DNA of 64,000 nt from an uncultured Methanobrevibacter sp. Its GTDB lineage: Archaea > Methanobacteriota > Methanobacteria > Methanobacteriales > Methanobacteriaceae. Made by a program: the position numbers and the translations under genes. Location of the stretch: assembly GCA_902774685.1 (NCBI GenBank), contig CACYJH010000002.1, forward strand, positions 56,067-120,066, written 5' to 3'. Under the pieces are notes generated by a model. It was not told the origin of the DNA. It did not search any database and was given only the letters and a program-made list of their open reading frames with translations. Shown here piece after piece: positions 36,610 to 46,321 of this stretch (the stretch's first letter is position 1; every line of letters starts with the position of its first letter).

Positions 36610-37650
36610 CTTTAATCATCTCATAAATGTAATAAAAGAATTATAATTAAATTAATAAATTAAAAACTAATAGATTAGATTCAATAGTTTAATAAATTAA
36701 TATCCAATAAATTCAATAAATTTAGAATACTCACTCTGTGTTCTAAAAATAAAATTATAAGTTAAATTTAATATTCTAATAAAAATGAATATAATAAAAC
36801 TAATGCAAAAAAAGATTTTTCATTTTCAATAGTAAAATTTCAACTGTATTACTATTGTTTATCAGATTACATATTTAAAGTTTTTTATCATTTCAAAATT
36901 AGTGAACATTCTTAAAAAATAAAACTATGGAAAAACTTTAATAATATGAGTTAAATTGCAAGTGTATCGAAGAGTTTTAATAAGTTGTATTCAGAATTTA
37001 CAGTTGAAATATATGTCTTTTTTAAAATAAAGTAAATTTTATGATTAAATCAAACCAATTTTAGATATATTGTAATATGATTCATTATAATGAATAATTT
37101 ATAGCTTAATTAAAAAATTACAGGATAATTATAATTCAATGAAAATTTAAAAGAATATCTGGAATAAAATGCATAATTTTTAGTGAAAAATAGACAGAGA
37201 GTACCATTTCAAGTGAAAGCAAATTTGGTAAAAAACGAAAATGAAGGGATATATTTCAAGTGTAAATTTTTTCATTGAAAAAATTAAAAATCATTATTTG
37301 AAGTTTAAATCGTAATTAAAGCATTTTAATGAAGAATTTTTCATAAAAAGAGAGGGAGTTAAATTGCAAGTGAATACAAATGAAATAGTCCCGTCGATTC
37401 TTTCAAGACCCTCGAAAACGTTTCACTAGAAACACACCTCTCACTCTCTAAAAAATCATGAAAAATTAGAAGATTTTAACATGAAATCAGCTGAAAATTA
37501 AATTGAAAATCGTGGACAAATAAGAAAATTTAAATCATTTAAATCATAATAAATAAAATAAAAAAAATAATTTTAAAGAAATAATAAAAAATTAATATTC
37601 AATTTTAAATAAATAAAATAAAAATAAAAAATAAAATAATATGATAATTA
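36610..37650. other. Probable replication origin (oriC) with ORB-like motifs
   Basis: This ~1-kb region has no genes. Motifs resembling the methanogen mini-ORB (TTTACACTTGAAAT) occur as: TTTACAGTTGAAAT at 36997; ATTTCAAGTGAAAG at 37207; ATTTCAAGTGTAAA at 37252; and the 17-base block GAGTTAAATTGCAAGTG at 36948 and again at 37356. GTTTCACTAGAAAC also occurs near 37420, flanked by CTCTCACTCTC. A 9-bp inverted repeat CAATAGTAA/TTACTATTG (36827-36857) encloses another ATTTCAACTGTA variant. The orientation varies between copies, and AT-rich tracts between them could serve as unwinding elements. Confidence 0.8.
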
Positions 37651-38130
37651 TTATATCATATCATCATCAGGCATGCCATTAGCTTGTACAGATCCATATG
37701 TCTTGCCAAGAATCCAGATACATTGCAGTTTGCCTTTGAATACCTTTTTGATTGATTTAATTAGAACATGTTTTGAGAGTCCATCTTCAAATATGTCTTC
37801 TGTTATGATGAATCTCTTCAATTGATCATTTGGATGTTCCAATTCGAAATCAAGAAGCATTTCATTTAATGAAAATCTTATTTTCCATATGAATTCCTGA
37901 TTGACCTTTTTAGGACTGTTGTTGATAATGTTCTGCTCTTCCTGGGAAACTTCTGTTGCACAGCCTATGATCAATACGTCTTCTTTTGTCTTTGGCTGAA
38001 TTATATCCATTGCATTGTTGTTTGGAAAGTTAATTATGTAATGGAAATTAGCGTTTTCATCATAAATCTTTTCACGAATAAGATCCTCTTCCATTAGCCA
38101 GTTTCTGATTTGCTCTTCATCAATTGCCAT
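37651..38130 (-). CDS. DUF2299-like protein
   Basis: A 159-residue soluble protein starting MAIDEEQIRNWLMEEDLIREKI, with a central DVLIIGCATEVSQEEQ and a hydrophobic C-terminal strand CIWILGKTYGS. It resembles DUF2299, a conserved archaeal family without known function. The fold may be chaperone-like (similar to CesT/SycH-like small folds), but this is speculative. GGTGAAAT lies before the ATG. It faces the probable origin on its downstream side. Confidence 0.6.
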   Translation of the reverse strand: MAIDEEQIRNWLMEEDLIREKIYDENANFHYIINFPNNNAMDIIQPKTKEDVLIIGCATEVSQEEQNIINNSPKKVNQEFIWKIRFSLNEMLLDFELEHPNDQLKRFIITEDIFEDGLSKHVLIKSIKKVFKGKLQCIWILGKTYGSVQANGMPDDDMI

Positions 38131-38248
38131 TATTTCACCAATGATTTCATTTGAATTTTAAATTAGGATAATAATTTTATAATTTATTTAATTAATAAAT
38201 TTTTATAATCAATAAATTATATATAGTTGGCTAATATATTTAATTTTA

Positions 38249-39271
38249 ATGATAACTGAACTTTACTCAAATTCAATTTATATGTTGCTTACAACATTGC
38301 TGTTTGCACTAGCAATAGATCTCTTGATTGGAGAATTTCCAGTCAAACTGCATCCTGTTGTATGGATTGGAAGCATAATAAACTTTTTCAAGAATCTTTT
38401 CAATCACAACAGCAAGATATCAGGATTGTTGATATCAATATGTGTAATCATTGTTTCATCACTTATTGTTTTGGTGCCGATGCTCATTGCAAAGCATTAC
38501 CTCTATCTTAATGATGGAATGATCTATCTCTTTAAATTGATTGCCGTTTTATTGCTTTCTTCAACATTTTCAGTCAAGCTCTTATTGGATTCAGCAAAGG
38601 ATGTTGAAAGGGACCTCAAAAACAATAACTTGAATAAGGCACGTCAGGCAGTAAGCTATCTTGTAAGCAGAAAGACAAGTGAATTGAGTAAGGAGCATGT
38701 AATATCCGCTGTAATCGAAACATTATCTGAAAACATTCCTGATTCATATGTTTCCACAATATTCTATTATTCAATTGTTGGAATAGCAGCTGCACTACTT
38801 GGATTCAATGACTTTGATGTAGTCATACTTGCTGTTCTTGCAGCATTGATACATAGGACAGCTGATACTATGGATTCCATGCTTGGATACAAAACAGAGG
38901 AACTATGCAATATAGGATATGTTCCTGCTCACCTTGATGACATATTGAATTATGTTCCAGCAAGATTATCCGGATTTTTGATAATCATTTCATCTGCAAT
39001 ATTAAGCCTTAACTGGAGAGGTGCAAGCTTCATTATGAAAAGGGATGCAAGAAATTGTGACAGTCCTAACTCAGGATATACCATGGCTACAGTTGCAGGT
39101 GCTTTGAACATTCAGCTTGAAAAGGAAGGAGTCTATACTTTAGGTGACAATCTTCATCCATTGAAAGTGGAATGCATTGATAAGGCCATTGACATTGCAA
39201 GATTCACCATATTTCTAATAACCGTGTTTTTCTTCTTCGTGTTTATGGATCTGATTCTTTTGATGTTATAG
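38249..39271 (+). CDS. cbiB: Adenosylcobinamide-phosphate synthase CbiB/CobD
   Basis: A 340-residue integral membrane protein: FALAIDLLIGEFPVKLHPVVWIGSII at the N-terminus, SRKTSELSKEHVISAVIETLSENIPDSYVS in the middle, and RDARNCDSPNSGYTMATVAGALNIQLEK near the end are all characteristic. It attaches the aminopropanol (phosphate) arm to adenosylcobyric acid in cobamide synthesis. There is no Shine-Dalgarno before the ATG. A TATA-like ATTATATATAG ends ~25 bp upstream, suggesting a leaderless transcript. Confidence 0.9.
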   Translation: MITELYSNSIYMLLTTLLFALAIDLLIGEFPVKLHPVVWIGSIINFFKNLFNHNSKISGLLISICVIIVSSLIVLVPMLIAKHYLYLNDGMIYLFKLIAVLLLSSTFSVKLLLDSAKDVERDLKNNNLNKARQAVSYLVSRKTSELSKEHVISAVIETLSENIPDSYVSTIFYYSIVGIAAALLGFNDFDVVILAVLAALIHRTADTMDSMLGYKTEELCNIGYVPAHLDDILNYVPARLSGFLIIISSAILSLNWRGASFIMKRDARNCDSPNSGYTMATVAGALNIQLEKEGVYTLGDNLHPLKVECIDKAIDIARFTIFLITVFFFFVFMDLILLML

Positions 39272-39330
39272 CGGTAATGAATTTCTTTTTCTTTTTTATT
39301 ATTGATTTTTAAAATGGATTGAATTCCTAT

Positions 39331-39780
39331 CTATTTTTTATTTTTTTCCTCATCAGTGTAATTCATCAGGAAATCTATGAACTCATCATCATCCATCTCC
39401 AGAAATGCGGCAACCACTTTATCTGCATTGATCATAACATCAGATGATTCACACTTATTTTCTTGAGGAGCTAGATTTTCAGTTGGTAAAGGATATGTCG
39501 TATAACTACTTGGTTCCTTTTCATTCAATGATGCACACATCTCTTTTGCCTGCTCTTTTGCATTAGGCAAATCAGCATTGAACATAGACACCATATTGCC
39601 ATCTTCACAGTCGATGATTGCATAGCAGGCACCAGGAACAATGGCAACTTTATATCTGCTGTCAATCCAATTGATCCATTCCAATATGATTTCCTTATTG
39701 CTTTTAGATTCTAGGCAATCTCCTTCAAGCTCTAAAAAGCAGTCAACCATTATTTCATGCATTAATTCTGTATCTACCAT
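39331..39780 (-). CDS. Hypothetical acidic protein
   Basis: A 149-residue soluble protein without a family I recognise. It starts MVDTELMHEIMVDCFLELEGD and has a central strand-rich part (YKVAIVPGACYAIIDCEDGNMVSMF), then a Pro-rich linker and an acidic tail (MDDDEFIDFLMNYTDEEK). GGAGG precedes the ATG. It converges on cbiB; the 39781-39999 stretch upstream is AT-rich with no confident feature. Confidence 0.6.
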   Translation of the reverse strand: MVDTELMHEIMVDCFLELEGDCLESKSNKEIILEWINWIDSRYKVAIVPGACYAIIDCEDGNMVSMFNADLPNAKEQAKEMCASLNEKEPSSYTTYPLPTENLAPQENKCESSDVMINADKVVAAFLEMDDDEFIDFLMNYTDEEKNKK

Positions 39781-39999
39781 ATGAATTCCTCCATTTATTC
39801 AAAAATCTATTCTTATTTTTAAATCAATTTTTTTATCACTTATTTCATTAATAATATCATAATAACTAAATTCATAGAAGTGCTTGATAAAGCAATATCC
39901 ATCATAAATATAAGAGTATGGTGTAAAAGGATATTACTTTTTAGTGGTTTAATTGATGCAAAAAGAGTTTATAAGAATAAGAAATTAATGAGTAGAATT

Positions 40000-41004
40000 T
40001 TAGATAACTACATCATTAACCTTAATGAAATCCTTGAAGTAGGTCATGTGAATCAATTCATCTTCCCAAACAAGACCTGAACCTGATCCAAAATCATTTG
40101 AGAACTTGATATTGTCTCCGAGTCCTATGGATTTTATTGACCTAAATTCGCTATCTGAAATCTTTTCCAATATGTTCATAAGATCTAATCTGTCGATATT
40201 GTCCACTGATTTCTTTTCAACGATAGCTTCTATGATATAGCTTCTGCAGAGCTTTTCATGATATTGCTTGTAGATGCTGTGATTGTAGAAGAGCTCAAAT
40301 CCTTTGACTTCACCATTTACAATGAATATGACACCATTTTGACCTTCTTCAATATGGAATTTGCTTAAGTAATCGTTTTGCTTGTCCTTAAGGTTTTCAT
40401 AGCTGTCATTCAATGCGCTGGTGACGGATTTGAAGTTGGACCTTGATTCAAATTCGCTGATTGAATCCCATACTTCGCCCTGATAATCATGACCTTCATA
40501 GGAAGCTCTTGATTTTCTGCTTCTGGTACTGTGGTTTGCAGAATACAATGATGGCTTGAAGGTTCTCGCTTCATCACCTTCACCTCTGGTGTGCCATCTG
40601 CCGTGTTCAGTGCAGCTTACATTAATGTCAAGTGAGGATTGTGCCGGCACGAGCAAGGTATCGTTTATGATACGGTTCTGCATTGCACCAGTGATCTCAT
40701 CCCCGTCAATCAATATGAGTGGAGCGACAGAATCGTTTTTGCACACTACGGTGTTTACGGTTGAGTGTTCAAGCTCCTTGATTTCAACAAGCCCCATATC
40801 GTATCCCTTCTCAAGTGTTAGGAAATCCTTTTTCCCAAAGAAATCGCTTTTTAATGGAATTGCCTCCACATTTTCAAATTTTTGGCTTTCCAATAACTCA
40901 ACTGCTACTTTGGTGCCGTTTAAGTCAATGTATGCAAAGTTTTTCAAATTTTCCAAGTCCTCGTTCACGTTATTGATTTCAGCTTTCTTGTTTGATTTTT
41001 CCAC
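40000..41004 (-). CDS. DUF6569-like (ARPP-1) domain protein
   Basis: A 334-residue protein. The GTG at 41004 follows AAGGGG at normal spacing; a GTG three codons upstream would overlap that site. Conserved blocks LEKGYDMGLVEIKEL, VAPLILIDGDEITGAMQNRIINDTLLVPA and NVSCTEHGRWH match the ARPP-1/DUF6569 family, a domain found with stress- and phosphatase-related genes. The biochemical role is unknown. A charged His/Arg/Ser-rich loop follows the conserved core. Confidence 0.7.
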   Translation of the reverse strand: MEKSNKKAEINNVNEDLENLKNFAYIDLNGTKVAVELLESQKFENVEAIPLKSDFFGKKDFLTLEKGYDMGLVEIKELEHSTVNTVVCKNDSVAPLILIDGDEITGAMQNRIINDTLLVPAQSSLDINVSCTEHGRWHTRGEGDEARTFKPSLYSANHSTRSRKSRASYEGHDYQGEVWDSISEFESRSNFKSVTSALNDSYENLKDKQNDYLSKFHIEEGQNGVIFIVNGEVKGFELFYNHSIYKQYHEKLCRSYIIEAIVEKKSVDNIDRLDLMNILEKISDSEFRSIKSIGLGDNIKFSNDFGSGSGLVWEDELIHMTYFKDFIKVNDVVI

Positions 41005-41093
41005 ATCAATCACCCCTTATCTTAAAATTGTTTTATAATATACAAACTAATATTTTCATGATTATTATTTTTTATTCCTTTTAAAAAATTCAT

Positions 41094-41453
41094 TTAGATG
41101 AAGTTCACGTCATTTTCCGGATCTTTCTTGAGTTCCGCAAGTTCATCTTCCTCGATGATTTTAGCTATCACATTTTGATGTGAAATGAATTTCACGATAG
41201 CGTATGCATTCTCATCATCGATTTTATCGTAAACCCTTCCAGCACTCATTGTACCTCTGACAACGGTTTGAGTACTGTTTGCCAAGTATCCGACCTTTCC
41301 TGCATATCTCATATCCGTGCGGATAGCCTCAGCATCATGATTATTGTCAGGCTCCTTTATAAGCCTTAAAATAGAACCAATCTTGAATATCTTCTTTCCG
41401 TGAAATTGGTTAAAGCATATAACAGTTACATATTTTTCATTTTTATCAATCAT
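41094..41453 (-). CDS. HIRAN-domain protein
   Basis: A 119-residue protein consisting mainly of a HIRAN domain: VTVICFNQFHGKKIFKIGS, LRLIKEPDNNHDAEAIRT and GKVGYLANSTQTVVRGT. HIRAN domains bind DNA 3' ends or damaged DNA and are usually attached to helicases or nucleases, so a free-standing copy may be a DNA-processing accessory. GGGGTGA fits the ATG at 41453 better than the GTG at 41462. The upstream spacer carries an ORB-like motif. Confidence 0.75.
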   Translation of the reverse strand: MIDKNEKYVTVICFNQFHGKKIFKIGSILRLIKEPDNNHDAEAIRTDMRYAGKVGYLANSTQTVVRGTMSAGRVYDKIDDENAYAIVKFISHQNVIAKIIEEDELAELKKDPENDVNFI

Positions 41454-41849
41454 ACAATTCACCCCGTAAAAATAGTAAGTATATATAGTATGAACCAGGT
41501 TACATATAAAGGTTTTTGATTTTAAAAAAGTAATACTATTTTCAATTTTTCAATGTGAAAATTTTAATATTTTACACTTGAAATACATGTCTAGATTTTC
41601 CCTAATCCTAAAACAATATTAATCCAGTTCCAAATCAAAATTTAGGCCATCAAAATTATTTGAAAAATGATATTGAATTGTCATCAGTTCTTAATATGAA
41701 AACTGGTTTCAAATTTTGAAAATAGAATAGATGTCTAAAATTTTGAAATAGTATTAACATTATGTTTAAAAAAATTATAAAAAAAGTGTACAAAACAATA
41801 ATGCAGTAATAAAAAATAGTTAAAAAAAGTAAAAGAAAATTTAAAGTAT
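41454..41849. other. Gene-free region with an ORB-like motif
   Basis: About 390 bp without a gene between the HIRAN and UPF0147 genes. TTTACACTTGAAATACATGT (41571-41590) is a close match to the origin motif at 36997. Nearby degenerate copies include TTTCAATGTGAAAA (~41541) and GGTTTCAAATTTTGAAAA (~41704). Confidence 0.6.
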
Positions 41850-42104
41850 TTAAGCTGTGGTAGCTTCTAATTTAGATAAAATTTCCCAAATTAAGGTTCT
41901 TGCATGAACTGGGATGTTTGGATCATTACTAATTTCATCTAATTTTAAAATTACAGCACTAGCTCTTACAGTAGGATCTTCACTTTCATCGTTTAATGTT
42001 TGGAAAGATTCATCTGCAGCTCTTCTAATGTTACGTGGTACACTTGGGTTTTCCATAATGTGTTTTAAGATTGCGGATACTTCTTCAAAAGTTTCATTAG
42101 TCAT
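41850..42104 (-). CDS. UPF0147 family protein
   Basis: An 84-residue all-helical protein: [26 protein letters not shown] and [35 protein letters not shown] are hallmark sequences of UPF0147, conserved across euryarchaea. The function is unknown; the repeated helix pattern recalls HEAT-type scaffolds. GGGAGG precedes the ATG. Confidence 0.9.
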   Translation of the reverse strand: MTNETFEEVSAILKHIMENPSVPRNIRRAADESFQTLNDESEDPTVRASAVILKLDEISNDPNIPVHARTLIWEILSKLEATTA

Positions 42105-42335
42105 AATAATTCCTCCCTATTCATCAATTTTTGAAAAATCGTAATTTAAGTAAATGTAAAATTGTTTCAAAAATAGTAAATAGTCTATAACAATATAAAA
42201 TATAATTTTCAAAGTATATATATTTAATGCATATCGTTCGTATTTTAAGAAATGCTTTTATATTAAAATTGATAAAGTAAAATTATTGAAGATTAAGCTT
42301 TTTTTTAAATATAAAAATGACAGGATTGGATAAAA

Positions 42336-42842
42336 ATGGATTTCGATATGGAAAAGTTCAAGATGGTTGTGCACTACATTATCTACAAATGCGGTTTCAG
42401 GAAAACTGCTGGAAGGACAGTCATTCATAAATTGCTCTATTTTTCAGACTTCAACTATTATGAATTGCATAAGGAATCCATTACAAATGAGGAATATAAG
42501 GAGTTGGAACGCGGTCCTGTACCTATTCATTTTGAATTGGCCATAAAGGAATTGGTGGATGAAAAGAAGGTAGGATTAGGACAGAGAAAATTGCCATGCG
42601 GCAAGATAATGAACAGATACTTTTCCCTAAAGTCACCTGAAATCACTCTAAAAAATGAAGAGCGTGCTCTCATCAATAAGGTCATTAAGGAATTGAGTCA
42701 TATGAACGGCAAGCAGATAGGTGAATATTCCATTAGAGACGTACCAGCAAGGAAAACACAATACGCTGACATCATTGATTATGATTTGGTATTTCAGAGA
42801 AAACCTAAAGAAGAAGATAAGGTATTCGTTAAAATCAATTAA
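42336..42842 (+). CDS. Panacea (SocA-like, DUF4065) domain protein
   Basis: A 168-residue protein with the Panacea pattern: KFKMVVHYIIYKCG, HKLLYFSDFNYYELHKESITNEEYKELERGPVP, and a C-terminal helical half. Panacea proteins act as proteolytic adaptors or antitoxins that neutralise a wide range of toxins, usually encoded beside them. No obvious toxin gene adjoins this copy (TrmO is convergent, UPF0147 divergent), so it may be an orphan or have another role. GGATTGGAT lies before the ATG. Confidence 0.75.
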   Translation: MDFDMEKFKMVVHYIIYKCGFRKTAGRTVIHKLLYFSDFNYYELHKESITNEEYKELERGPVPIHFELAIKELVDEKKVGLGQRKLPCGKIMNRYFSLKSPEITLKNEERALINKVIKELSHMNGKQIGEYSIRDVPARKTQYADIIDYDLVFQRKPKEEDKVFVKIN

Positions 42843-42856
42843 TTTGCAAAAAATAG

Positions 42857-43348
42857 CTATTTTATGAATCTGTCATCTGCCTTTTGATTCTTTGCCTTTT
42901 GGTGATTGTTTTCAAACCAGCCTATTTTTAGATCATCGACTATTGTATCCTCAAACAATTGAGGAACATAAGGCTTAATATCAAGAAGCGGTGTGCCGTC
43001 AAGAATATCTACATTTGAAATGTATAGGATGTCATCTTCCACCTTATCCAACTTTACAGTACTCATTCCGATATTGTTAGGCCTTTTTGGAGATCTTGTT
43101 GCAAATACTCCATGAGTGCTGTTGTCCATGAATGGCTTGACTTCAAGGGCATTTCCATTTGTTTTGTGCAAATGATAGATTAGAATCAGATGTGAAAACC
43201 CATCAATATCCTTTAACCCTGGCTTGAATTCGTCCTTAAGGCATATTTTTCCTTTGATTCCTTTTGCACCAGTTGGTTGGATTGGCATTCCCTCTAACTC
43301 TGTAAATGGAGTGTGGATTGTTCCTATAGATTCAAATTCGATTTTCAT
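42857..43348 (-). CDS. trmO: tRNA (N6-threonylcarbamoyladenosine37-N6)-methyltransferase
   Basis: A 163-residue TrmO/UPF0066 protein: IGTIHTPFTELEGMPIQPTGAKG, DGFSHLILIYHLH, GVFATRSPKRPNNIGMSTVKL and DGTPLLDIKPYVPQ are the family signatures. It uses S-adenosylmethionine to methylate t6A37 in ANN-decoding tRNAs. It converges on the Panacea gene with a 14-bp gap. Confidence 0.88.
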   Translation of the reverse strand: MKIEFESIGTIHTPFTELEGMPIQPTGAKGIKGKICLKDEFKPGLKDIDGFSHLILIYHLHKTNGNALEVKPFMDNSTHGVFATRSPKRPNNIGMSTVKLDKVEDDILYISNVDILDGTPLLDIKPYVPQLFEDTIVDDLKIGWFENNHQKAKNQKADDRFIK

Positions 43349-43470
43349 GTTATCATATTGATTTTTGATGTATATAAATTTTTATAACGGAGTTATTTTT
43401 AAATTATTTAGTATTAATCAATTAAAAAAAACTTTTTTTTAAAAACTAATCAGAATAGCTATTTTTATAA

Positions 43471-44052
43471 TTATTCTATTGAATTCAATACATGAGTGAC
43501 GAATTGAGTCTTAGCTATCTCTTCAACAAACTCAACAAGTGCAGCAGCTTCCTTGACTGTTTCACCAGTTGCAATGACTCCATGATTTTTTAAGATAATT
43601 GCATCTTCTGTTTTTAGGGCTTCAGCAGCAGCTTCAGCAAGTTCCTTGCTTCCAGGCTTGAAGTATTCAATGTCCTTCAAGTACTCTGACTTGATTGCAC
43701 CGAAACCTTCGAGACGTTTGATCCTTTTGTTTGAAAATGCAAAACCGGTTGCATATGGTGAGTGTGTATGTGCAATTCCATAGACATCAGGTTTTTCTCT
43801 GTAGATTGCCAAATGCATACCAACTTCAGATGATGGCTTTCCTTTTGTAAGGAGTTCTCCCTTTTCGTTTACAAGAACGATATCCTCTTCATTCAAGTCA
43901 GCAAGTGACTTAAGGGTTGGTGTGATAGCAACTATATCACCTGAATCTGTCTTGAATCTTGCACTGACATTGCCAGCCTTACCTGAAACCAATCCTCTTT
44001 CAAATACATATGCTGACATTTCAACAACTGATTTTACAATTTCCTTTTCCAT
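43471..44052 (-). CDS. fucA: Class II aldolase, L-fuculose-phosphate aldolase-like
   Basis: A 193-residue protein. The ATG at 44052 follows GGATGAT; a longer frame upstream only translates a 42-bp DNA tandem repeat and is not part of the protein. Family residues: GKAGNVSAR, zinc ligand Glu in KGKPSSEVGMHLAIYR, HTHSPYATGFA and LKNHGVIATG. It cleaves sugar-phosphates to DHAP plus an aldehyde. In methanogens such an enzyme (MJ1418 type) has been linked to lactaldehyde formation for coenzyme F420; this role is inferred here. Confidence 0.8.
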   Translation of the reverse strand: MEKEIVKSVVEMSAYVFERGLVSGKAGNVSARFKTDSGDIVAITPTLKSLADLNEEDIVLVNEKGELLTKGKPSSEVGMHLAIYREKPDVYGIAHTHSPYATGFAFSNKRIKRLEGFGAIKSEYLKDIEYFKPGSKELAEAAAEALKTEDAIILKNHGVIATGETVKEAAALVEFVEEIAKTQFVTHVLNSIE

Positions 44053-44081
44053 ATTATCATCCAAAATAAGCATAAAAAATA

Positions 44082-44204
44082 TTAATTTAAATAATTCATT
44101 TAATCTATTTATTGAAGTCTGATTTAATTTAAATAGTTCATTTAATCTATTTATTGAAGTCTGATTTAATTTAAATAGTTCATTTAATCTATTTATTGAA
44201 GTCC
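44082..44204. repeat. Three copies of a 42-bp tandem repeat at the polD small-subunit gene end
   Basis: Units at ~44082-44122, 44123-44164 and 44165-44204 share TTTAATTTAAATAGTTCATT and TATTTATTGAAGTC. The rightmost copy contains the last codons (DFN K) and TAG stop of the gene at 44189-46018 (minus strand). The other two are downstream copies in the spacer before the aldolase gene. Confidence 0.9.
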
Positions 44205-46018
44205 AATGGCTTGTAGATTCCACCTACATCAATGATAGGAACGATTGCAGGTGTAGGCACAATGTTATAGATCTTCTGGAACTCTGTTTGAGTCTGGAAT
44301 GTACCTGAGTTTATGCAGTGAATTCCCTTATAGTTTGTATAGGTGTTAATGTGAACGTGGCCTGTATGCAATACATCAGGAACAGTGTCAATAACCAAAT
44401 GGTCTTCAAGCTCTGAAGCAAGAGGAGTCCTTTCCCCATACAATGGAGCCAAATGCCTTTTATTCAAGAATTCTTTCATTACAAGGTCATTTCTTTCGTG
44501 TGAGAAATCATTTGAACCCATCACCATATCGTCTATTCCCCTTCCATGGTAAATCAATACCTTAAGTCCATCGAGGCTTACAGTACTTGGATTTGAAAGG
44601 AATTCAACGTTATTGAGCTTGTATAATGACTTAGCATACTTTTCAGGCACTGCAGGTTGTGGCTCTGCCACTCTTGATGCATCGTGGTTTCCAGGAGTGA
44701 TGATTATCTTGACATCACTTCTTATATCACCAAGCAAACGTGCGGCTTCATCGTATTGTGCTGTAATGTCCTTGATTGCCAATTCCTTGTCCTGGTTAGG
44801 ATACACTCCGATACCATCCACGATATCTCCACCGACAATCATGTATTTCACGTTGTTTGCCATTTCCATCTGCTCTTCGTTTCCAAAGTCACCGTTGAGC
44901 CATTTTACGAATCTGACAAATGCATCTTCAAGGAATGTTGAGCTTCCTATATGGACATCGGATGTGAATACTGTACCGAAATCAACCTCTTTTCTGTCGA
45001 TTCTTGGCACACCTGGATCAATGAGGTTCTTGACGATTGCCAAACTGTTTTCGCTTCCTGGCCTTTTTTCAGCTATTACACCGATGACCTCATCCTTCAT
45101 GAGGTTTTTGGCATATGCAATCAATTCGTCATTGTCCTTGCTTACAAGGATAGGAAGTGAGCCTGTATCATCTTCAACTTCAATCAGATAATGACCGTTT
45201 TTAGTGCTTCTGATATCTGTGATCATTACAATAAGGTTCAAGTCAGTTTGATTGTCTGTGATTTCATTGATTTTCTGGAAGGTCCTAAGTTCAGGCCTTT
45301 GTGATAATATTCCGGAGAGCTTTTTGTATCTGTTTTGGAAATATTCGATAAGGTTTCCAATGTCTCCGCTTGTATAAGATTGATTGCTTGTGTCCTTGAG
45401 CACTTTGAACTTGTCGAAACTGACCTTGGATTCTGTAAGGTTTCTTTTGTATTTCATTTTGGTGTCTTCGGAGACTTCTGTATCTTTGATTATGACTACA
45501 TCCTCACGTGAATAGTTTGTGGTTTCAGGTTGAGGACTTGTTGGTGTTTCAATAGCTTCTGTCTCTTCAGGAGTGTCCTTTTCCATAGCCTTAGTTTCAA
45601 CAGGTGTATCTTTTTGAATAGCTTTAGTTTCTACTGTTGGTGTTTCAACAGTTTGTTTAGCTTTTTCCTCTGCAAATCCAACAATAGGTTCTTCCCTTTT
45701 GCCCATAAGCGGTTTTTCTATAGTATGGCCGGTTTCTAATTTTGTTTCTGTTTGTGGTGGTTTGGATTCAGCAGTCGCTTCTGCTGCAGATTGGCCTTTA
45801 TCTACACTATCCCTTTTCATTTTTATGTTAAGGCCCATCTTTTCCAATGTTTCAAGATCAACTGGAACCATGTCTTTAGAATAATTACCGCTTTTCAATT
45901 TGACAATTATGTCTGAACTTAAATTTATAGGATTTTCAGAGTTCTTGATTAGCTCATAAGCCTCTGGAGATAGAATTATCCCTTTCCTCGCAAATTTAAT
46001 AAGTATTTCAGCTGACAT
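44189..46018 (-). CDS. polB: DNA polymerase D small subunit DP1
   Basis: A 609-residue protein; AGAGGA fits the ATG at 46018. The N-terminal domain ([24 protein letters not shown]) is followed by a long low-complexity Thr/Glu/Lys/Pro-rich linker (~75-180), an OB domain, and a calcineurin-like phosphoesterase domain. That last domain carries [27 protein letters not shown] and GHVHI. These metal-ligand motifs give the 3'-5' proofreading exonuclease of the archaeal replicase PolD. The large subunit is not in the window. Its closeness to the probable origin may be coincidental. Confidence 0.92.
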   Translation of the reverse strand: MSAEILIKFARKGIILSPEAYELIKNSENPINLSSDIIVKLKSGNYSKDMVPVDLETLEKMGLNIKMKRDSVDKGQSAAEATAESKPPQTETKLETGHTIEKPLMGKREEPIVGFAEEKAKQTVETPTVETKAIQKDTPVETKAMEKDTPEETEAIETPTSPQPETTNYSREDVVIIKDTEVSEDTKMKYKRNLTESKVSFDKFKVLKDTSNQSYTSGDIGNLIEYFQNRYKKLSGILSQRPELRTFQKINEITDNQTDLNLIVMITDIRSTKNGHYLIEVEDDTGSLPILVSKDNDELIAYAKNLMKDEVIGVIAEKRPGSENSLAIVKNLIDPGVPRIDRKEVDFGTVFTSDVHIGSSTFLEDAFVRFVKWLNGDFGNEEQMEMANNVKYMIVGGDIVDGIGVYPNQDKELAIKDITAQYDEAARLLGDIRSDVKIIITPGNHDASRVAEPQPAVPEKYAKSLYKLNNVEFLSNPSTVSLDGLKVLIYHGRGIDDMVMGSNDFSHERNDLVMKEFLNKRHLAPLYGERTPLASELEDHLVIDTVPDVLHTGHVHINTYTNYKGIHCINSGTFQTQTEFQKIYNIVPTPAIVPIIDVGGIYKPLDFNK

Positions 46019-46225
46019 ATTATTCCTCTTTGTTTTTTGCGTTAAAAACATAAGTTTTTAACTTAATTGAAATAGTTCCATTACATTCGAATATCTAAAA
46101 TTAAAATCTTATACTTATACTATCTTTTTATTAGTTAATAAAATAATCTATATTGCCTCATTTTTCGATAATTTTATTATATATAAATAATATAATTTAG
46201 TTCATTATAAGATACTAACTATATA

Positions 46226-46292
46226 TTTTCATCACATTTAAAATTAATCATTGAAATCGTGATGATGAAAATGCTTATAAAAACTTATAAAA
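46226..46292 (+). promoter_or_regulatory. Promoter region with imperfect inverted repeat
   Basis: TTTTCATCAC (46226-46235) pairs with GTGATGATGAAAA (46259-46271) with a three-base bulge. TTATAAAAA occurs twice just downstream (about 46275 and 46285) and is a likely TATA element for the gene at 46322. The rest of 46019-46225 is AT-rich without a gene. Confidence 0.4.
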
Positions 46293-46321
46293 ATTTAAAA
46301 ATTAATTCATAAAGGGATAAA

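Noticed and set aside
39880..40080. A 66-residue frame overlapping the end of the DUF6569-like gene
   Set aside because: No ribosome binding site, overlaps a well-supported gene on the other strand, and composition is ordinary for spacer DNA.
44053..44223. N-terminal extension of the aldolase with three [17 protein letters not shown] repeats
   Set aside because: It translates the 42-bp gene-end duplication; the ATG at 44052 with GGATGAT gives the normal family length.
44613..45191. A 192-residue plus-strand frame opposite the PolD small subunit
   Set aside because: The minus strand carries all PolD phosphoesterase motifs; the opposite frame has no recognisable family or ribosome binding site.
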